This document shows, piece by piece, positions 52,740-64,000 of a DNA stretch of 64,000 nucleotides. The DNA comes from Photobacterium swingsii (GTDB lineage Bacteria > Pseudomonadota > Gammaproteobacteria > Enterobacterales > Vibrionaceae). The translations under genes were made by a program, and so were the position numbers. The stretch covers positions 3,534,001-3,598,000 of the forward strand of contig NZ_AP024852.1 in the NCBI RefSeq assembly GCF_024346715.1. The letters run 5' to 3'. The notes below the pieces were generated by a model, which ran no database searches, was not told the origin of the DNA, and saw nothing but the letters and a program-made list of their open reading frames with translations. Positions within the stretch are counted from its first letter, which is position 1; the number at the start of each line of letters is the position of its first letter.

Positions 52740-55700
52740 TTAATCGTCGTTCAGACCCGCGTTAAGCAGTGCTGCAAGATCTTGAGTCGCTTGCTCTTGA
52801 TCTACTTGAGGCGCTACTGGCTCAAGTTCTGCATTACGCTCGTCTTGACGGCGTTGGTGGTAAGCGAAACCGGTACCCGCTGGAATTAGACGACCAACGA
52901 TTACGTTTTCTTTCAGACCACGAAGCTCATCACGCTTACCAGAAACCGCAGCTTCAGTAAGTACGCGCGTCGTTTCTTGGAACGATGCAGCAGAGATGAA
53001 TGACTCAGTCGCTAGCGATGCTTTCGTGATACCTAGAAGGTCACGAGAGTATGTCGCAATCAGCTTGCCTTCAGCTTCTAGCTGACGGTTTGCGATTGTT
53101 ACGCGAGAGAATTCAACTTGCTCGCCCGGTAGGAACTCAGAGTCACCTGCCGCTACGATAGTTACCTTACGCAGCATTTGACGAACGATAGTCTCGATGT
53201 GCTTATCGTTAATCTTAACGCCTTGTAGACGATAAACTTCCTGAACTTCGTTCACAATGTATTCTGCTACTGCGTGTACACCACGTAGACGTAGAATATC
53301 GTGCGGAGTTTCTGGACCATCAGCGATTACATCACCACATTCAACCTTCTCACCTTCGAATACGTTCAACTGACGCCATTTAGGGATCATTTCTTCGTAT
53401 GCGTTGCCTTCAGCAGGCGTGATGATTAGGCGACGTTTACCCTTCGTTTCTTTACCAAACGAAACTGTACCCGTGATTTCTGCAAGAATTGCAGGCTCTT
53501 TCGGCTTACGTGCTTCGAATAGGTCAGCAACTCGTGGTAGACCACCGGTGATATCTTTAGTACCGCCAGAAGCTTGTGGAATACGCGCTAGCGTATCACC
53601 GATGCCAACTTCAGCACCGTCTTCTAGTTGTACGATCGCTTTACCAGGTAGGAAGTATTGTGCTGGCATTTCAGTGCCGGCGATCATTACATCGTTACCT
53701 TGCTCATCAACCAATTTAACCGTTGGACGCATGTCTTTACCTGCACCAGTACGCTCAGCAGCGTCTAGTAGGGTAATCATAGACAGACCCGTTAGGTCAT
53801 CAGTTTGACGAGAGATCGTCACACCATCAATCATATCAACGAATTGGATACGACCTGCCACTTCAGTGATGATTGGCATTGTGTGTGGGTCCCAGTTAGC
53901 AACTACGTCGCCAGCTCGAACTTCTTCACCGTCGCCTTTCGACAGGTGTGAACCGTAAGGCAGTTTGTAGTTCTCTTTAGTACGGCCAAATTCATCAATG
54001 ATGCTCATTTGAGACGCACGAGAAGTAATAACTAGCTTACCTTCGTTGTTAGTTACGAACTTAGCATTCTGTAGTTTAACAGAACCTGTGTTCTTAACTT
54101 GGATGCTGTTTTCAGCCGCTGCTGCAGATGCCGCACCACCGATGTGGAACGTACGCATCGTTAGCTGTGTACCTGGTTCACCGATTGATTGTGCAGCAAC
54201 AACACCTACTGCTTCACCAGTGTTCACCAAGTGACCACGCGCAAGATCACGACCGTAACAGTGCTTACAACAACCGAAGTCGTTTTCACATGTTACAACA
54301 GAACGTACTTTAACTTGGTCTACAGAGTTCTCTTCCAGGATTTCACACCACTTCTCATCAAGAAGCGTGTTACGTGGTGCAAGAACTTCATCTGTACCAG
54401 GTTTGATAACGTCTTCAGCCACAACACGACCAAGAACACGATCACCCAGTTGCTCTTTAACGTCACCGCCTTCGATTAGAGGCATCATAGTGATACCAGC
54501 GTGCGTACCACAATCATCCGCAGTGATTACTACGTCTTGTGCTACGTCTACTAGACGACGTGTTAGGTAACCTGAGTTCGCTGTCTTAAGTGCTGTATCG
54601 GCAAGACCCTTACGAGCACCGTGCGTAGAGATGAAGTACTGTAGTACGTTCAGACCTTCACGGAAGTTCGCAGTGATCGGCGTTTCGATGATTGAGCCAT
54701 CCGGCTTAGCCATCAGACCACGCATACCAGCAAGCTGACGAATCTGCGCTGCAGAACCACGAGCACCAGAATCGGCCATCATGTAAACGCTGTTGAACGA
54801 TTTCTGTTGTTCTTCTTCACCATCACGGTTAACAACAGTATCAAACGACAAGTTATCCATCATCGCTTTAGCAACTTGCTCATTCGCTGTTGCCCAGATA
54901 TCGATAACTTTGTTGTAACGTTCGCCAGCTGTTACAAGACCAGATTGGAACTGCTCTTGGATTTCAGCAACTTCTGCTTCTGCTTCTGCGATCTTGGTGT
55001 ATTTCGCTTCAGGTACAACCATATCGTCGATACCTACAGACACACCAGATAGTGCAGCGTATGCAAAACCTGTGTACATGATTTGGTCAGCGAAGACTAC
55101 AGTGTCTTTCATGCCCAATTCACGGTAACAAGTGTTAAGCAGCTTAGAAATTTGTTTCTTACCCAGTGCTTCAGTGTTCACAAGATCGAAAGAAAGACCT
55201 TTAGGAACAATTTGCCATAGGATTGCACGACCAACCGTTGTATCAACAAGCTTAGTATCAGCAACTAGGTTGCCTTGCTCGTCGTAACGGTGTTCTGTGA
55301 TGCGAACTTTCACGCGAGCGTGTAGTTCTGCGTTACCAGTGCGGTATGCCTTTTCAGCTTCAGACGAGCCTTCAAGGTACATGCCTTCACCCTTCGCGTT
55401 GATCTTGTCACGCGTCATGTAGTAAAGACCCAATACAACGTCCTGAGAAGGTACGATGATAGGATCACCAGACGCTGGCGATAGGATGTTGTTGGTAGAC
55501 ATCATCAGTGCACGTGCTTCAAGCTGTGCTTCCAGAGTTAGAGGTACGTGTACCGCCATCTGGTCACCATCGAAGTCGGCGTTGTATGCCGCACACACTA
55601 GTGGGTGAAGCTGAATCGCTTTACCTTCGATTAGTACTGGTTCAAATGCCTGAATACCTAGACGGTGCAGTGTTGGTGCACGGTTAAGCATTACTGGGTG

Positions 55701-56954
55701 TTCGCGGATCACTTCGTCTAGGATATCCCAAACAACAGCTTCTTCGCGCTCAACCATTTTCTTAGCAGCTTTGATCGTCGTCGCTAGGCCACGAGTTTCT
55801 AGTTTGCCGTAGATAAACGGTTTGAATAGCTCTAGTGCCATCTTCTTAGGAAGACCACACTGATGCAGGCGTAGGTATGGACCTACTGTGATAACAGAAC
55901 GACCTGAGTAGTCTACACGCTTACCAAGCAAGTTCTGACGGAAACGACCTTGTTTACCCTTGATCATATCAGCAAGAGATTTCAGAGGACGTTTGTTTGA
56001 ACCTGTGATAGCGCGGCCACGACGACCGTTATCAAGCAATGCATCTACAGACTCCTGAAGCATACGTTTTTCGTTACGTACGATAATGTCAGGTGCTGCT
56101 AGATCCAGTAGACGCTTCAGACGGTTGTTACGGTTAATTACGCGACGGTACAGATCATTCAGATCTGAAGTAGCGAAACGGCCACCATCTAGCGGTACCA
56201 ACGGACGAAGATCCGGCGGTAGTACTGGCAGTACAGACAGGATCATCCACTCTGGGTTGTTACCTGACTGTAGGAATGCTTCAACAAGCTTAAGACGCTT
56301 GGTCAGTTTCTTACGCTTAGTTTCAGAGTTAGTTTCTTCTAGCTCTTCGCGCATGTTTTCGATTTCAGCATTTAGGTCCATGTTGCCTAAAAGTGCTTTA
56401 ACCGCTTCTGCACCCATCTTAGCGTCGAACTCATCGCCCCACTCTTCAAGTGCATCCAAGTACTGCTCTTCTGAAAGCAGTTGGCTACGCTCAAGGTTGG
56501 TCATGCCTGGTTCGATAACTACATATGATTCGAAGTAAAGAACACGTTCGATATCACGTAGCGGGATGTCCATTAACAGACCGATACGAGACGGAAGTGA
56601 CTTTAAGAACCAGATGTGGGCTACAGGTGAAGCAAGCTCAATGTGACCCATACGCTCACGACGTACTTTAGTCTGAGTTACTTCTACGCCACATTTTTCA
56701 CAAATAACACCGCGGTGTTTAAGGCGCTTGTATTTACCACAAAGACATTCGTAGTCTTTTACCGGGCCAAAGATACGTGCACAGAAAAGACCGTCACGCT
56801 CAGGCTTAAAGGTACGGTAGTTGATGGTTTCTGGCTTTTTAACTTCACCAAAAGACCATGAACGGATCATGTCAGGTGAAGCAAGACCGATTTTGATTGC
56901 ATCAAATTCTTCGGTCTTATGTTGTGCTTTCAGAAACTTAAGTAAGTCTTTCAC
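52740..56954 (-). CDS. rpoC: RNA polymerase subunit beta-prime
   Basis: A 1404-residue catalytic subunit. The N-terminal zinc site is [20 protein letters not shown]. The active-site loop [12 protein letters not shown] carries the Mg-binding aspartates; the second zinc site is [19 protein letters not shown] precedes the ATG. Length and sequence match the enterobacterial protein. It lies 96 bp after rpoB, with a hairpin in the gap. Confidence 0.98.
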   Translation of the reverse strand: MKDLLKFLKAQHKTEEFDAIKIGLASPDMIRSWSFGEVKKPETINYRTFKPERDGLFCARIFGPVKDYECLCGKYKRLKHRGVICEKCGVEVTQTKVRRERMGHIELASPVAHIWFLKSLPSRIGLLMDIPLRDIERVLYFESYVVIEPGMTNLERSQLLSEEQYLDALEEWGDEFDAKMGAEAVKALLGNMDLNAEIENMREELEETNSETKRKKLTKRLKLVEAFLQSGNNPEWMILSVLPVLPPDLRPLVPLDGGRFATSDLNDLYRRVINRNNRLKRLLDLAAPDIIVRNEKRMLQESVDALLDNGRRGRAITGSNKRPLKSLADMIKGKQGRFRQNLLGKRVDYSGRSVITVGPYLRLHQCGLPKKMALELFKPFIYGKLETRGLATTIKAAKKMVEREEAVVWDILDEVIREHPVMLNRAPTLHRLGIQAFEPVLIEGKAIQLHPLVCAAYNADFDGDQMAVHVPLTLEAQLEARALMMSTNNILSPASGDPIIVPSQDVVLGLYYMTRDKINAKGEGMYLEGSSEAEKAYRTGNAELHARVKVRITEHRYDEQGNLVADTKLVDTTVGRAILWQIVPKGLSFDLVNTEALGKKQISKLLNTCYRELGMKDTVVFADQIMYTGFAYAALSGVSVGIDDMVVPEAKYTKIAEAEAEVAEIQEQFQSGLVTAGERYNKVIDIWATANEQVAKAMMDNLSFDTVVNRDGEEEQQKSFNSVYMMADSGARGSAAQIRQLAGMRGLMAKPDGSIIETPITANFREGLNVLQYFISTHGARKGLADTALKTANSGYLTRRLVDVAQDVVITADDCGTHAGITMMPLIEGGDVKEQLGDRVLGRVVAEDVIKPGTDEVLAPRNTLLDEKWCEILEENSVDQVKVRSVVTCENDFGCCKHCYGRDLARGHLVNTGEAVGVVAAQSIGEPGTQLTMRTFHIGGAASAAAAENSIQVKNTGSVKLQNAKFVTNNEGKLVITSRASQMSIIDEFGRTKENYKLPYGSHLSKGDGEEVRAGDVVANWDPHTMPIITEVAGRIQFVDMIDGVTISRQTDDLTGLSMITLLDAAERTGAGKDMRPTVKLVDEQGNDVMIAGTEMPAQYFLPGKAIVQLEDGAEVGIGDTLARIPQASGGTKDITGGLPRVADLFEARKPKEPAILAEITGTVSFGKETKGKRRLIITPAEGNAYEEMIPKWRQLNVFEGEKVECGDVIADGPETPHDILRLRGVHAVAEYIVNEVQEVYRLQGVKINDKHIETIVRQMLRKVTIVAAGDSEFLPGEQVEFSRVTIANRQLEAEGKLIATYSRDLLGITKASLATESFISAASFQETTRVLTEAAVSGKRDELRGLKENVIVGRLIPAGTGFAYHQRRQDERNAELEPVAPQVDQEQATQDLAALLNAGLNDD

Positions 56955-56983
56955 ATTCGGCTCCTGTGAGGAGTTGACCCATA

Positions 56984-57007
56984 AAGGCGCCAGTCTGCTG
57001 GCGCCTT
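56984..57007 (-). other. Hairpin in the rpoB-rpoC intergenic space
   Basis: Perfect 10-bp stem AAGGCGCCAG / CTGGCGCCTT with a 4-nt loop, followed on the minus strand by only three Ts. It may be a partial terminator or an RNase III processing site that adjusts the rpoC to rpoB ratio (inference). Confidence 0.6.
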
Positions 57008-57050
57008 CATATATATACCGGAGTAACTAATAAGTATGGCTTATGCCTGC

Positions 57051-60000
57051 TTATTCGTCTTCCAGCTCGATGTTGATACCCAACGAGCGGATTTCTTTCA
57101 ACAATACGTTGAACGATTCCGGCATACCAGGTTCCATACGATGGTCGCCATCGACGATGTTTTTGTACATCTTCGTACGGCCGTTAACGTCATCCGACTT
57201 AACAGTTAGCATTTCCTGTAGAGTGTAAGCTGCGCCATATGCTTCTAGCGCCCATACTTCCATCTCACCGAAACGCTGACCACCGAACTGAGCTTTACCA
57301 CCCAGCGGCTGCTGAGTAACTAGGCTGTAAGAACCGGTAGAACGGGCATGCATCTTGTCATCAACCAAGTGGTTTAGTTTCAGCATGTACATGTAACCAA
57401 CAGTTACAGGACGCTCAAACGCATCACCGGTGCGACCGTCAAACAGTTTCAACTGACCAGACTCTGGTAGATCACCAAGCTTCAGCAGTTCTTTGATAGA
57501 TTTCTCAGGAGCACCATCAAATACAGGCGTTGCAATTGGTAGACCTTTACGTAGGTTCTGAACCAGCGTACGTACTTCATCGTCAGATAACTCTGCAATA
57601 TCTACGTTCTGGCGAGTATCGCCTAGATCGTAAACTTTCTGCAGGAAGTTACGGAACTTATGAAGCTCTTGTTGCTGTTTCAGCATCTCGTTAAGTTTGT
57701 CACCGATACCTTTCGCTGCAAGACCCAAGTGAGTCTCCAGGATCTGACCGATGTTCATACGAGATGGTACACCCAGTGGGTTCAGAACGATGTCGACAGT
57801 CTGACCTTTTTCATCGTACGGCATATCTTCAACAGGGTTAATCTTAGAGATTACACCTTTGTTACCGTGACGACCCGCCATCTTATCACCAGGCTGGATA
57901 CGACGTTTAACAGCTAGGTATACTTTAACAATCTTAAGTACGCCAGGTGCTAAGTCATCGCCCTGTGTGATCTTACGACGCTTGGTTTCGAACTTCTTAT
58001 CGAATTCAGCTTTAAGCTCATCGTACTGCTCAGCCAACTGCTCTAGTTGGTTTTGCAGGTTTTCATCGTCAAGCGTTTGTGCAAACAGCGTTTCACGGTT
58101 CATTGAAGACATTTTATCTTCGCTGTAGCCCGCAGAAAGAAGCAGTGTACGAACACGAGCAAGAAGACCACCCTCAAGGATCTGGAATTCTTCTGTGATG
58201 TCTTTCTTCGCTTCTTTAAGCTGCATTTCTTCGATTTCAAGCGCACGCTTGTCTTTTTCTACGCCATCGCGAGTAAAGACTTGAACGTCGATGATGGTAC
58301 CAGACACTGAGTTAGGTACACGTAGAGAAGAGTCTTTAACATCAGACGCTTTCTCACCGAAGATTGCACGAAGTAGCTTCTCTTCTGGAGTCAGTTGCGT
58401 TTCACCTTTCGGTGTCACTTTACCTACCAGAATGTCGCCGCCTTTAACTTCCGCACCGATGTAAACGATACCTGATTCATCCAGCTTAGATAGCGCTGCT
58501 TCACCCACGTTAGGGATATCGGCAGTGATTTCTTCTGAGCCAAGTTTAGTATCACGAGCCACACAAGATAGTTCTTGAATGTGGATAGTTGTCAGGCGAT
58601 CTTCCTGTACAACACGCTCAGATACTAAGATGGAATCCTCGAAGTTGTAACCGTTCCAAGGCATGAATGCGATACGCATGTTTTGACCAAGCGCTAGCTC
58701 ACCAAGGTCTGTTGAAGGACCATCAGCAAGAACATCACCACGTGCTACTGGCTCGCCAGGTAGTACAGTTGGACGCTGGTTAATACATGTGTTCTGGTTA
58801 GAACGGGTGTACTTCGTCAGGTTGTAAATGTCGATACCAGCTTCGCCAGGTACTAGCTCGCTTTCGTTAACTTTAACAACGATACGAGAAGCATCTACTG
58901 ACTGAACCATACCGCCACGTTTAGCAACAGCTGTTACACCTGAGTCAACCGCTACGTTACGCTCGATACCAGTACCAACTAACGGCTTATCAGCGCGTAG
59001 TGTTGGAACTGCCTGACGTTGCATGTTCGCACCCATAAGGGCACGGTTAGCATCATCGTGTTCAAGGAACGGGATTAGGGATGCCGCCACAGATACAACC
59101 TGGTTGGTTGCAACGTCCATGTATTGAACGTGGTCACGTGGGTGCAGACCTGAATCACCTTTCTGACGTGCAGTGATCAGTTCGTCAGCAAAAGAACCGT
59201 CTTCGTTAAGCGCGGCATTCGCCTGTGCGATAACGTATTGACCTTCTTCGATTGCAGACAGGTATTCAATTTCTTCGGTAACTTTACCATCAACAACTTT
59301 ACGGTAAGGCGTTTCAAGGAAACCGTAAGGGTTACATTGAGCAAACGCTGAAAGTGAGTTGATAAGACCGATGTTTGGACCTTCTGGGGTCTCGATTGGA
59401 CATAGACGACCGTAGTGAGTCGCGTGTACATCTCGAACCTCAAAGCCAGCACGTTCACGAGTCAGACCACCTGGACCAAGCGCCGAGATACGACGTTTGT
59501 GAGTAACTTCTGACAGTGGGTTGTTCTGGTCCATAAACTGAGACAGTTGCGAAGAGCCAAAGAACTCTTTTACTGCCGCAGAAATTGGCTTAGCGTTAAT
59601 TAGGTCTTGAGGCATGATTGCATCAAGATCGCCTAGGCTTAGACGCTCTTTAACTGCACGCTCAACACGTACTAGACCAACGCGGAATTGGTTTTCAGCC
59701 ATTTCGCCAACTGAACGAATACGACGGTTACCAAGGTGGTCGATATCATCAACTTCACCACGACCGTTACGGATGTCGATCAATTTACGCATAACATCAA
59801 TGATGTCGTGCTCGTCTAGTGTGCCTGAACCTGTTGTTTCGTCACGTAGCATAGAGCTGTTGAATTTCATACGGCCTACAGCAGATAGGTCGTAACGATC
59901 TTCAGAGAAGAACAGACTTTCAAACAGTTGCTCAGCAGCTTCACGTGTTGGCGGCTCACCAGGGCGCATCATGCGGTAGATTTCTACAAGCGCACTTAGA

Positions 60001-61076
60001 CGATCTGTTGTGCTGTCAACGCGTAGCGTTTCAGACATGTACGGACCAAAGTCTAGATCGTTAGTAAATAACGTCTGGATAGACTTGTGACCAGCCTGAG
60101 ATAGCAATGCTAGTGATTCTAGGCTCAATTCTTGGTTAGCTGAAACAATCAGCTCGCCAGTCTCTTCATTCACGTAATCGCGAGAAGAAATCTTGCCTAC
60201 AATGTATTCAACAGGTACTTCGATATGATCTACGCCGTCTTTGCCTAGTTGGCGAATATGACGGGCAGTGATACGACGACCAGTTTCAACGTACACCTTA
60301 CCGTTTGCTTCGATATCGAAGCTTGCAGTTTCGCCACGAAGACGATCAGGTACTAGTTCCATTACTAAAGCAGTGCCTTGAACTTCGAAATTTACTTTTT
60401 CGAAGAATAGGTCAAGGATCTCTTCAGTAGTTTTACCTAGAGCACGAAGAATGATTGAAGCAGGAAGCTTACGACGACGGTCGATACGTACGAATACGTT
60501 ATCCTTAGGATCAAACTCGAAATCCAACCATGAACCACGGTATGGGATTACGCGTGCGTTATATAGCACTTTACCTGAGGAGTGGGTCTTACCCTTATCG
60601 CTGTCGAAGAAGACACCCGGGCTACGGTGCAGCTGGGATACGATAACCCTCTCGGTACCGTTAATAACGAATGTACCGTTATCTGTCATGAGCGGAATTT
60701 CGCCCATGTAAACTTCTTGTTCTTTGATGTCTTTTACGGTGCCAGCAGGCGCGTCTTTATCGTACATAACAAGACGAAGCTTCACGCGTAGTGGAGCTGA
60801 ATATGTTACGCCACGAATCTGACATTCTTTAACATCGAAGACCGGCTCACCGAGACGATAGCTAACGTATTGCAGCTCGGAATTGCCGTTGTAGCTCTGA
60901 ATTGGAAAAACAGAACGAAAGGCAGCTTCTAGACCGTAATGCCCTTCAGGATCCTGCTCGATGAATTTTTTAAAAGACTCAAGCTGGATCGACAGCAAGT
61001 ATGGTATGTCCAACACTTGCGGACGCTTACCAAAATCCTTACGGATACGCTTTTTCTCGGTATAAGAGTAAACCAT
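57051..61076 (-). CDS. rpoB: RNA polymerase subunit beta
   Basis: A 1341-residue subunit starting [20 protein letters not shown]. The rifampicin region [20 protein letters not shown] then [20 protein letters not shown] has the wild-type pattern with no typical resistance substitution. The C-terminal part, with [15 protein letters not shown] and the [20 protein letters not shown] segment, is also standard. It is expressed from the upstream ribosomal-protein promoters after an attenuator at 61237-61266. Confidence 0.98.
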   Translation of the reverse strand: MVYSYTEKKRIRKDFGKRPQVLDIPYLLSIQLESFKKFIEQDPEGHYGLEAAFRSVFPIQSYNGNSELQYVSYRLGEPVFDVKECQIRGVTYSAPLRVKLRLVMYDKDAPAGTVKDIKEQEVYMGEIPLMTDNGTFVINGTERVIVSQLHRSPGVFFDSDKGKTHSSGKVLYNARVIPYRGSWLDFEFDPKDNVFVRIDRRRKLPASIILRALGKTTEEILDLFFEKVNFEVQGTALVMELVPDRLRGETASFDIEANGKVYVETGRRITARHIRQLGKDGVDHIEVPVEYIVGKISSRDYVNEETGELIVSANQELSLESLALLSQAGHKSIQTLFTNDLDFGPYMSETLRVDSTTDRLSALVEIYRMMRPGEPPTREAAEQLFESLFFSEDRYDLSAVGRMKFNSSMLRDETTGSGTLDEHDIIDVMRKLIDIRNGRGEVDDIDHLGNRRIRSVGEMAENQFRVGLVRVERAVKERLSLGDLDAIMPQDLINAKPISAAVKEFFGSSQLSQFMDQNNPLSEVTHKRRISALGPGGLTRERAGFEVRDVHATHYGRLCPIETPEGPNIGLINSLSAFAQCNPYGFLETPYRKVVDGKVTEEIEYLSAIEEGQYVIAQANAALNEDGSFADELITARQKGDSGLHPRDHVQYMDVATNQVVSVAASLIPFLEHDDANRALMGANMQRQAVPTLRADKPLVGTGIERNVAVDSGVTAVAKRGGMVQSVDASRIVVKVNESELVPGEAGIDIYNLTKYTRSNQNTCINQRPTVLPGEPVARGDVLADGPSTDLGELALGQNMRIAFMPWNGYNFEDSILVSERVVQEDRLTTIHIQELSCVARDTKLGSEEITADIPNVGEAALSKLDESGIVYIGAEVKGGDILVGKVTPKGETQLTPEEKLLRAIFGEKASDVKDSSLRVPNSVSGTIIDVQVFTRDGVEKDKRALEIEEMQLKEAKKDITEEFQILEGGLLARVRTLLLSAGYSEDKMSSMNRETLFAQTLDDENLQNQLEQLAEQYDELKAEFDKKFETKRRKITQGDDLAPGVLKIVKVYLAVKRRIQPGDKMAGRHGNKGVISKINPVEDMPYDEKGQTVDIVLNPLGVPSRMNIGQILETHLGLAAKGIGDKLNEMLKQQQELHKFRNFLQKVYDLGDTRQNVDIAELSDDEVRTLVQNLRKGLPIATPVFDGAPEKSIKELLKLGDLPESGQLKLFDGRTGDAFERPVTVGYMYMLKLNHLVDDKMHARSTGSYSLVTQQPLGGKAQFGGQRFGEMEVWALEAYGAAYTLQEMLTVKSDDVNGRTKMYKNIVDGDHRMEPGMPESFNVLLKEIRSLGINIELEDE

Positions 61077-61236
61077 AGGTTCCTCAGATCGCTGATAAGT
61101 GATCCAAACTGTCCAACTATGGGACAGTGACTAGTAACATTGTTTATTGTAGGAACAACTCCAAAGAATATAGAGCTGTTTTTTGCGTGAATAATGGTTA
61201 CAAAACAATGTGAAAATTACCATTACCCTACAGCGC

Positions 61237-61266
61237 AAAAAGGCCGGTGGCATTTTGCCACCAGCC
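61237..61266 (-). terminator. rplL-rpoB attenuator
   Basis: Minus-strand stem GGCTGGTGGC / GCCACCGGCC (one wobble), 5-nt loop, then five Ts, preceded by a small AGCCT/AGGCT hairpin. Since rpoB continues downstream, it must be a partial terminator, as known between rplL and rpoB in E. coli. Confidence 0.85.
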
Positions 61267-61300
61267 ATTAGCCTAAAAAGGCTAAGAAATCAAATATTTA

Positions 61301-61666
61301 TTATTTGATTTCAACAGAAGCACCAGCTTCTTCTAGTTGAGCTTTAAGAGCTTCAGCTTCAGCTTTGTCAACACCTTCTTTAAGTGGTGCTGGCGCGCCG
61401 TCTACTACAGCTTTAGCTTCTTTAAGACCTAGGCCAGTTGCGCCACGTACAGCTTTGATAACTTGTACTTTCTGTGAACCAGCAGCTGTTAGGATTACGT
61501 CAAACTCAGTTTGCTCTTCAGCAGCTTCTGCTGCTGCGCCGCCTGCTACTACTGCAGCTGCAGCAGAAACACCGAATTTTTCTTCCATAGCTTCGATAAG
61601 CTCAACAACTTGCATTACAGACATTTCTGCAACTGCGTCTAGGATTTGCTCGTTAGTGATAGACAT
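61301..61666 (-). CDS. rplL: Ribosomal protein L7/L12
   Basis: A 121-residue stalk protein of exact E. coli length, starting [20 protein letters not shown]. It has the Ala-rich hinge ([17 protein letters not shown]) and C-terminal translation-factor-binding domain ([20 protein letters not shown]). A longer reading from 61690 adds a non-family extension and was rejected. L7/L12 recruits elongation and initiation factors. Confidence 0.98.
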   Translation of the reverse strand: MSITNEQILDAVAEMSVMQVVELIEAMEEKFGVSAAAAVVAGGAAAEAAEEQTEFDVILTAAGSQKVQVIKAVRGATGLGLKEAKAVVDGAPAPLKEGVDKAEAEALKAQLEEAGASVEIK

Positions 61667-61726
61667 AACAATTCTCTTTGAAATCAACAATTAATTTAAT
61701 ATAGCGTTCAGATAAAACAGGGACAA

Positions 61727-62221
61727 TTAAGCCGCTGCTTCTTCTTTCTGATCGCGTACAGCTGCGATAGTACGTACCAGCTTGCCAGCTGAAGCTTCTT
61801 TCATGCACATCATTAGGCGTGCAATAGCTTCGTCGTAAGTTGGTAGTGTCGCAAGAATTTCTGCGTCAGCAACAGCGCCTTCGAATGCGGCTGCTTTGAT
61901 CTCGAAATCTTTGTTCTCTTTAGCGAAGTCTTTGAAAAGACGCGCTGCAGCACCTGGGTGCTCGTTAGAGAAGCCGATTAGTGATGGACCAACAAAAACG
62001 TCTTTAAGACATTCAAAATCAGTACCTTCAACTGCACGACGTGCTAGTGTGTTACGAACAACTTTCAGGTAAACGCCGTTTTCACGAGCTTGTTTACGTA
62101 GAGAAGTCATCGCACCAACTGCAACGCCACGAGAGTCAGCAACAACTGCAGACAGGGCACCATTGGCAGCTTCGTTGACTTCAGCAACAATTGCTTTTTT
62201 GTCTTGAAGATTTAATGCCAT
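61727..62221 (-). CDS. rplJ: Ribosomal protein L10
   Basis: A 164-residue stalk base protein, starting [20 protein letters not shown], with the [16 protein letters not shown] rRNA-binding segment and a C-terminal helix binding L7/L12 dimers. AGGAG lies close to the ATG. It normally represses its own mRNA by binding the rplJ leader. Confidence 0.97.
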   Translation of the reverse strand: MALNLQDKKAIVAEVNEAANGALSAVVADSRGVAVGAMTSLRKQARENGVYLKVVRNTLARRAVEGTDFECLKDVFVGPSLIGFSNEHPGAAARLFKDFAKENKDFEIKAAAFEGAVADAEILATLPTYDEAIARLMMCMKEASAGKLVRTIAAVRDQKEEAAA

Positions 62222-62443
62222 TGGAATAGCTCCTGGATTTTTTGCTGGGTTACCCCAGTCATTACACCACTCACTGCCAGTATGACAGGAGAGTCTTTAC
62301 GGCGCAGATCCAAGATAGATTTACATCAATCATGTTCTGGCACCGTCTACGTAGGTAGATATTAAGTTCAAAAGAACGCCTACGGTCTTTGACGAAGGTT
62401 AATTATCAAGTAATTAACCTCAGCCATGAATTTGTGAACGCCA
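62222..62443 (-). promoter_or_regulatory. rplJ leader (probable L10 autoregulatory RNA)
   Basis: About 220 nt between the predicted rplJ start site and the ATG, rich in stems, including GTTAATTA-CTTGA-TAATTAAC and a cluster around ACCTACGTAGACGGTGCC. Position and length match the L10(L12) leader known in gamma-proteobacteria; the exact fold was not modelled. Confidence 0.55.
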
Positions 62444-62473
62444 AATTATACAGCAATTTGGCGTTACTGCAAA
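62437..62473 (-). promoter_or_regulatory. rplJ promoter inside an inverted repeat
   Basis: On the minus strand TTTGCA (62468-62473), 17 bp, TATAAT (62445-62450). The -10 box is the centre-right part of a perfect 11-bp inverted repeat AACGCCAAATT ... AATTTGGCGTT (62437-62447 and 62455-62465). Confidence 0.7.
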
Positions 62474-63178
62474 TTATTGTGCGTTAGTGTCCAGAGTATT
62501 CTGGTCTAGCGCTACACCTGCACCCATAGTGGTAGAGATGCTTACTTTCTTAAGGAAAGTACCTTTAGCTGAAGAAGGCTTAGCTTTCTTCAGTGCAACT
62601 AGAAGAGCTTCTAGGTTCTCTTTTAGTTGTGCAGCATCGAAGTCCACTTTACCGATAGTAGTGTGGATGATGCCGTTTTTGTCGTTACGGTAACGAACCT
62701 GACCAGCTTTAGCATTCTTAACTGCTTGAGCAACGTTAGGAGTTACAGTACCAACTTTAGGGTTTGGCATTAGACCGCGTGGACCAAGAATAGTACCAAG
62801 CTGACCTACAACGCGCATTGCATCAGGAGATGCGATAACTACGTCAAAGTTCATCTCGCCTTTCTTAACTTGATCAGCAAGCTCTTCCATACCCACTAGG
62901 TCAGCGCCAGCTTCTTTAGCAGCTTCAGCGTTTGCACCTTGAGTGAATACAGCAACACGGATCTCACGACCAGTACCGTGTGGTAGCACAGTTGCGCCAC
63001 GTACGTTTTGGTCTGATTTACGTGCATCAATGCCTAGGTTAACTGCAACGTCTACAGATTCTGTAAATTTAGCAGTAGCTAGTTCTTTAAGAAGAGCAAC
63101 AGCTTCGTTGATTTCGTATTCACGAGTGATATCAACTTTTTCGCGGATTACGCGCATACGTTTAGTAAGTTTTGCCAT
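62474..63178 (-). CDS. rplA: Ribosomal protein L1
   Basis: A 234-residue protein, E. coli length. It begins [20 protein letters not shown], has the domain-II nucleotide-binding-like [20 protein letters not shown] signature and ends [17 protein letters not shown]1 binds 23S rRNA at the E-site and represses the rplK-rplA mRNA. It follows rplK by 4 bp. Confidence 0.98.
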   Translation of the reverse strand: MAKLTKRMRVIREKVDITREYEINEAVALLKELATAKFTESVDVAVNLGIDARKSDQNVRGATVLPHGTGREIRVAVFTQGANAEAAKEAGADLVGMEELADQVKKGEMNFDVVIASPDAMRVVGQLGTILGPRGLMPNPKVGTVTPNVAQAVKNAKAGQVRYRNDKNGIIHTTIGKVDFDAAQLKENLEALLVALKKAKPSSAKGTFLKKVSISTTMGAGVALDQNTLDTNAQ

Positions 63179-63182
63179 TGTC

Positions 63183-63611
63183 TTAACCCTCTACCACTAG
63201 ACCCATTGAACGAGCAGTACCAGCAATCGAACGCTTCATAGCTTCGATGTCAGCACCAGTCATGTCCGCAGCTTTAGTTTCTGCGATCTCTTGGATCTGA
63301 GCGTCAGTAATAGTACCAACTTTCTCAGTGTTCGGACGGCCAGAACCAGACTTAACGCCTGCAGCTTTCTTAAGAAGAACTGCTGCCGGTGGAGTCTTAG
63401 TGATGAACGTGAAAGAACGGTCGTTGTATACTGTAATAACAACTGGAGTCGGTAGACCTTTCTCTAGAGAGTCAGTCTTAGCGTTGAACGCTTTACAGAA
63501 TTCCATGATGTTAACACCGTGTTGACCAAGTGCTGGACCAACCGGTGGACTAGGGTTTGCTGCACCAGCTGCTACTTGCAGCTTGATGTACGCTTCTACT
63601 TTTTTAGCCAT
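63183..63611 (-). CDS. rplK: Ribosomal protein L11
   Basis: A 142-residue protein with [20 protein letters not shown] then the proline pair [20 protein letters not shown], a thiostrepton-binding region. It is methylated by PrmA (35865-36749). C-terminal rRNA-binding signature is [20 protein letters not shown]. It heads the rplKA unit from its own promoter. Confidence 0.98.
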   Translation of the reverse strand: MAKKVEAYIKLQVAAGAANPSPPVGPALGQHGVNIMEFCKAFNAKTDSLEKGLPTPVVITVYNDRSFTFITKTPPAAVLLKKAAGVKSGSGRPNTEKVGTITDAQIQEIAETKAADMTGADIEAMKRSIAGTARSMGLVVEG

Positions 63612-63639
63612 TGCTATATACCTAAATTTGGGTTCAAAC

Positions 63640-63661
63640 GTCTATTTCTTAAAAAATAGAC
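63640..63661 (-). promoter_or_regulatory. Hairpin in the rplK 5' leader
   Basis: Perfect 8-bp stem GTCTATTT - 6 nt - AAATAGAC about 30 nt upstream of rplK. L1 represses its own operon by binding a leader in this place in E. coli; whether this stem is that site is inferred. Confidence 0.5.
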
Positions 63662-63677
63662 TCCCCGTCTAACGAAA

Positions 63678-63715
63678 GGGCGCGAAATTATAATGTAATT
63701 TCACGCCCCTGACAA
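63678..63715 (-). promoter_or_regulatory. rplK promoter inside an inverted repeat
   Basis: Minus strand: TTGTCA (63710-63715), 17-bp spacer, TATAAT (63687-63692), GC-rich discriminator TTCGCGCCC. GGGCGTGAAATTA and TAATTTCGCGCCC form a 13-bp inverted repeat with one mismatch and a 5-nt centre; it spans the spacer, the -10 and the start site. Confidence 0.85.
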
Positions 63716-63737
63716 TATCACGCTGATTGTTTTTTGA

Positions 63738-64000
63738 TCAGCTTTTTTCCACTTGACCGAATTCTAGTTCAACTGGCGTTGCGCGACCGAAGATCGATAC
63801 AGAAACCTTAATACGGCTCTTATCGTAATCCACTTCTTCAACAGTACCGTTGAAATCAGCAAATGGACCATCGGTAACACGTACCACTTCACCTGGTTCA
63901 AAGACCGTTTTGTGAATTGGTGACTCGCTCGCCTTCTCAAGGCGATTAAGGATTGCTGCCGCCTCTTTATCAGAGATAGGCGCTGGACGATCTGACGTTC
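63738..64000 (-). CDS. nusG: Transcription termination/antitermination factor NusG, truncated by window edge
   Basis: The last 86 codons and stop of NusG; the N-terminal domain lies beyond the right edge. The KOW domain is clear: [20 protein letters not shown], then [20 protein letters not shown]. NusG binds RNA polymerase, Rho and ribosomal S10. It lies upstream of rplK, the usual arrangement. Confidence 0.96.
   Translation of the reverse strand, partial: TSDRPAPISDKEAAAILNRLEKASESPIHKTVFEPGEVVRVTDGPFADFNGTVEEVDYDKSRIKVSVSIFGRATPVELEFGQVEKS

Noticed and set aside
1..64000. CRISPR arrays, IS elements, tRNA genes, prophage or defence islands
   Set aside because: No regular spacer-repeat pattern, transposase, integrase or tRNA cloverleaf was recognised; the content is core and flagellar genes.

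Overview
This window is chromosomal DNA from a gamma-proteobacterium of the Vibrionaceae. The best guess is Photobacterium or a close relative: housekeeping proteins are close to both E. coli and Vibrio sequences, base composition is moderate, and a lateral-type flagellar locus lies close to the rpoBC region. The genus is inferred, not proven. No rRNA, tRNA, CRISPR array, IS element or prophage was seen.

Positions 1-23,763 hold one continuous lateral-type (swarming) flagellar locus in four transcription blocks. flgBCDEFGHIJK (minus, flgK cut by the left edge) encodes rod, hook, rings and the first hook-filament junction protein. flgAMN (plus) encodes the P-ring chaperone, anti-sigma factor and a hook-associated protein chaperone. 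motY-lafK-fliEFGHIJ (minus) encodes a stator-ring protein, the sigma-54 activator, the MS ring, rotor and export ATPase. fliMNPQR-flhBA (plus) encodes the C-ring and export gate. A canonical sigma-54 promoter precedes flgB, and the LafK-type activator is encoded in the locus. fliO and fliK are not present, FlgJ lacks a hydrolase domain, and FliM lacks the usual CheY-binding N-terminus.

Positions 23,764-31,096 are metabolic: an HcaT-like MFS transporter, a cNMP/CBS/DUF294 nucleotidyltransferase next to a DnaQ-type exonuclease, acs, and an EamA-family exporter. Positions 31,449-38,210 carry the conserved run aroQ-accB-accC, yhdT-panF, prmA, dusB-fis. Next come small genes (a monooxygenase-fold protein, ppnP, a small lipoprotein, zntR), then purH-purD.

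Positions 43,187-64,000 correspond to the E. coli region yjaH-hupA-yjaG-hemE-nudC-rsd plus rpoC-rpoB-rplL-rplJ-rplA-rplK-nusG. A CNNM/CBS protein and brnQ are inserted between hupA and yjaG, and a dehydrogenase plus a uracil-DNA-glycosylase-like gene sit between yjaG and hemE, where E. coli has nfi.

The most interesting signals are regulatory. They are a 30-codon branched-chain-rich leader peptide with mutually exclusive hairpins before brnQ; a candidate small RNA with its own plus-strand terminator between hemE and nudC; a long near-perfect hairpin plus PurR box in the purH leader; inverted repeats wrapped around the rplK and rplJ -10 boxes; a GC-discriminator promoter and forced TTG start for dusB-fis; and an AT-rich flagellar control region with 22-bp-phased repeats and a palindrome.
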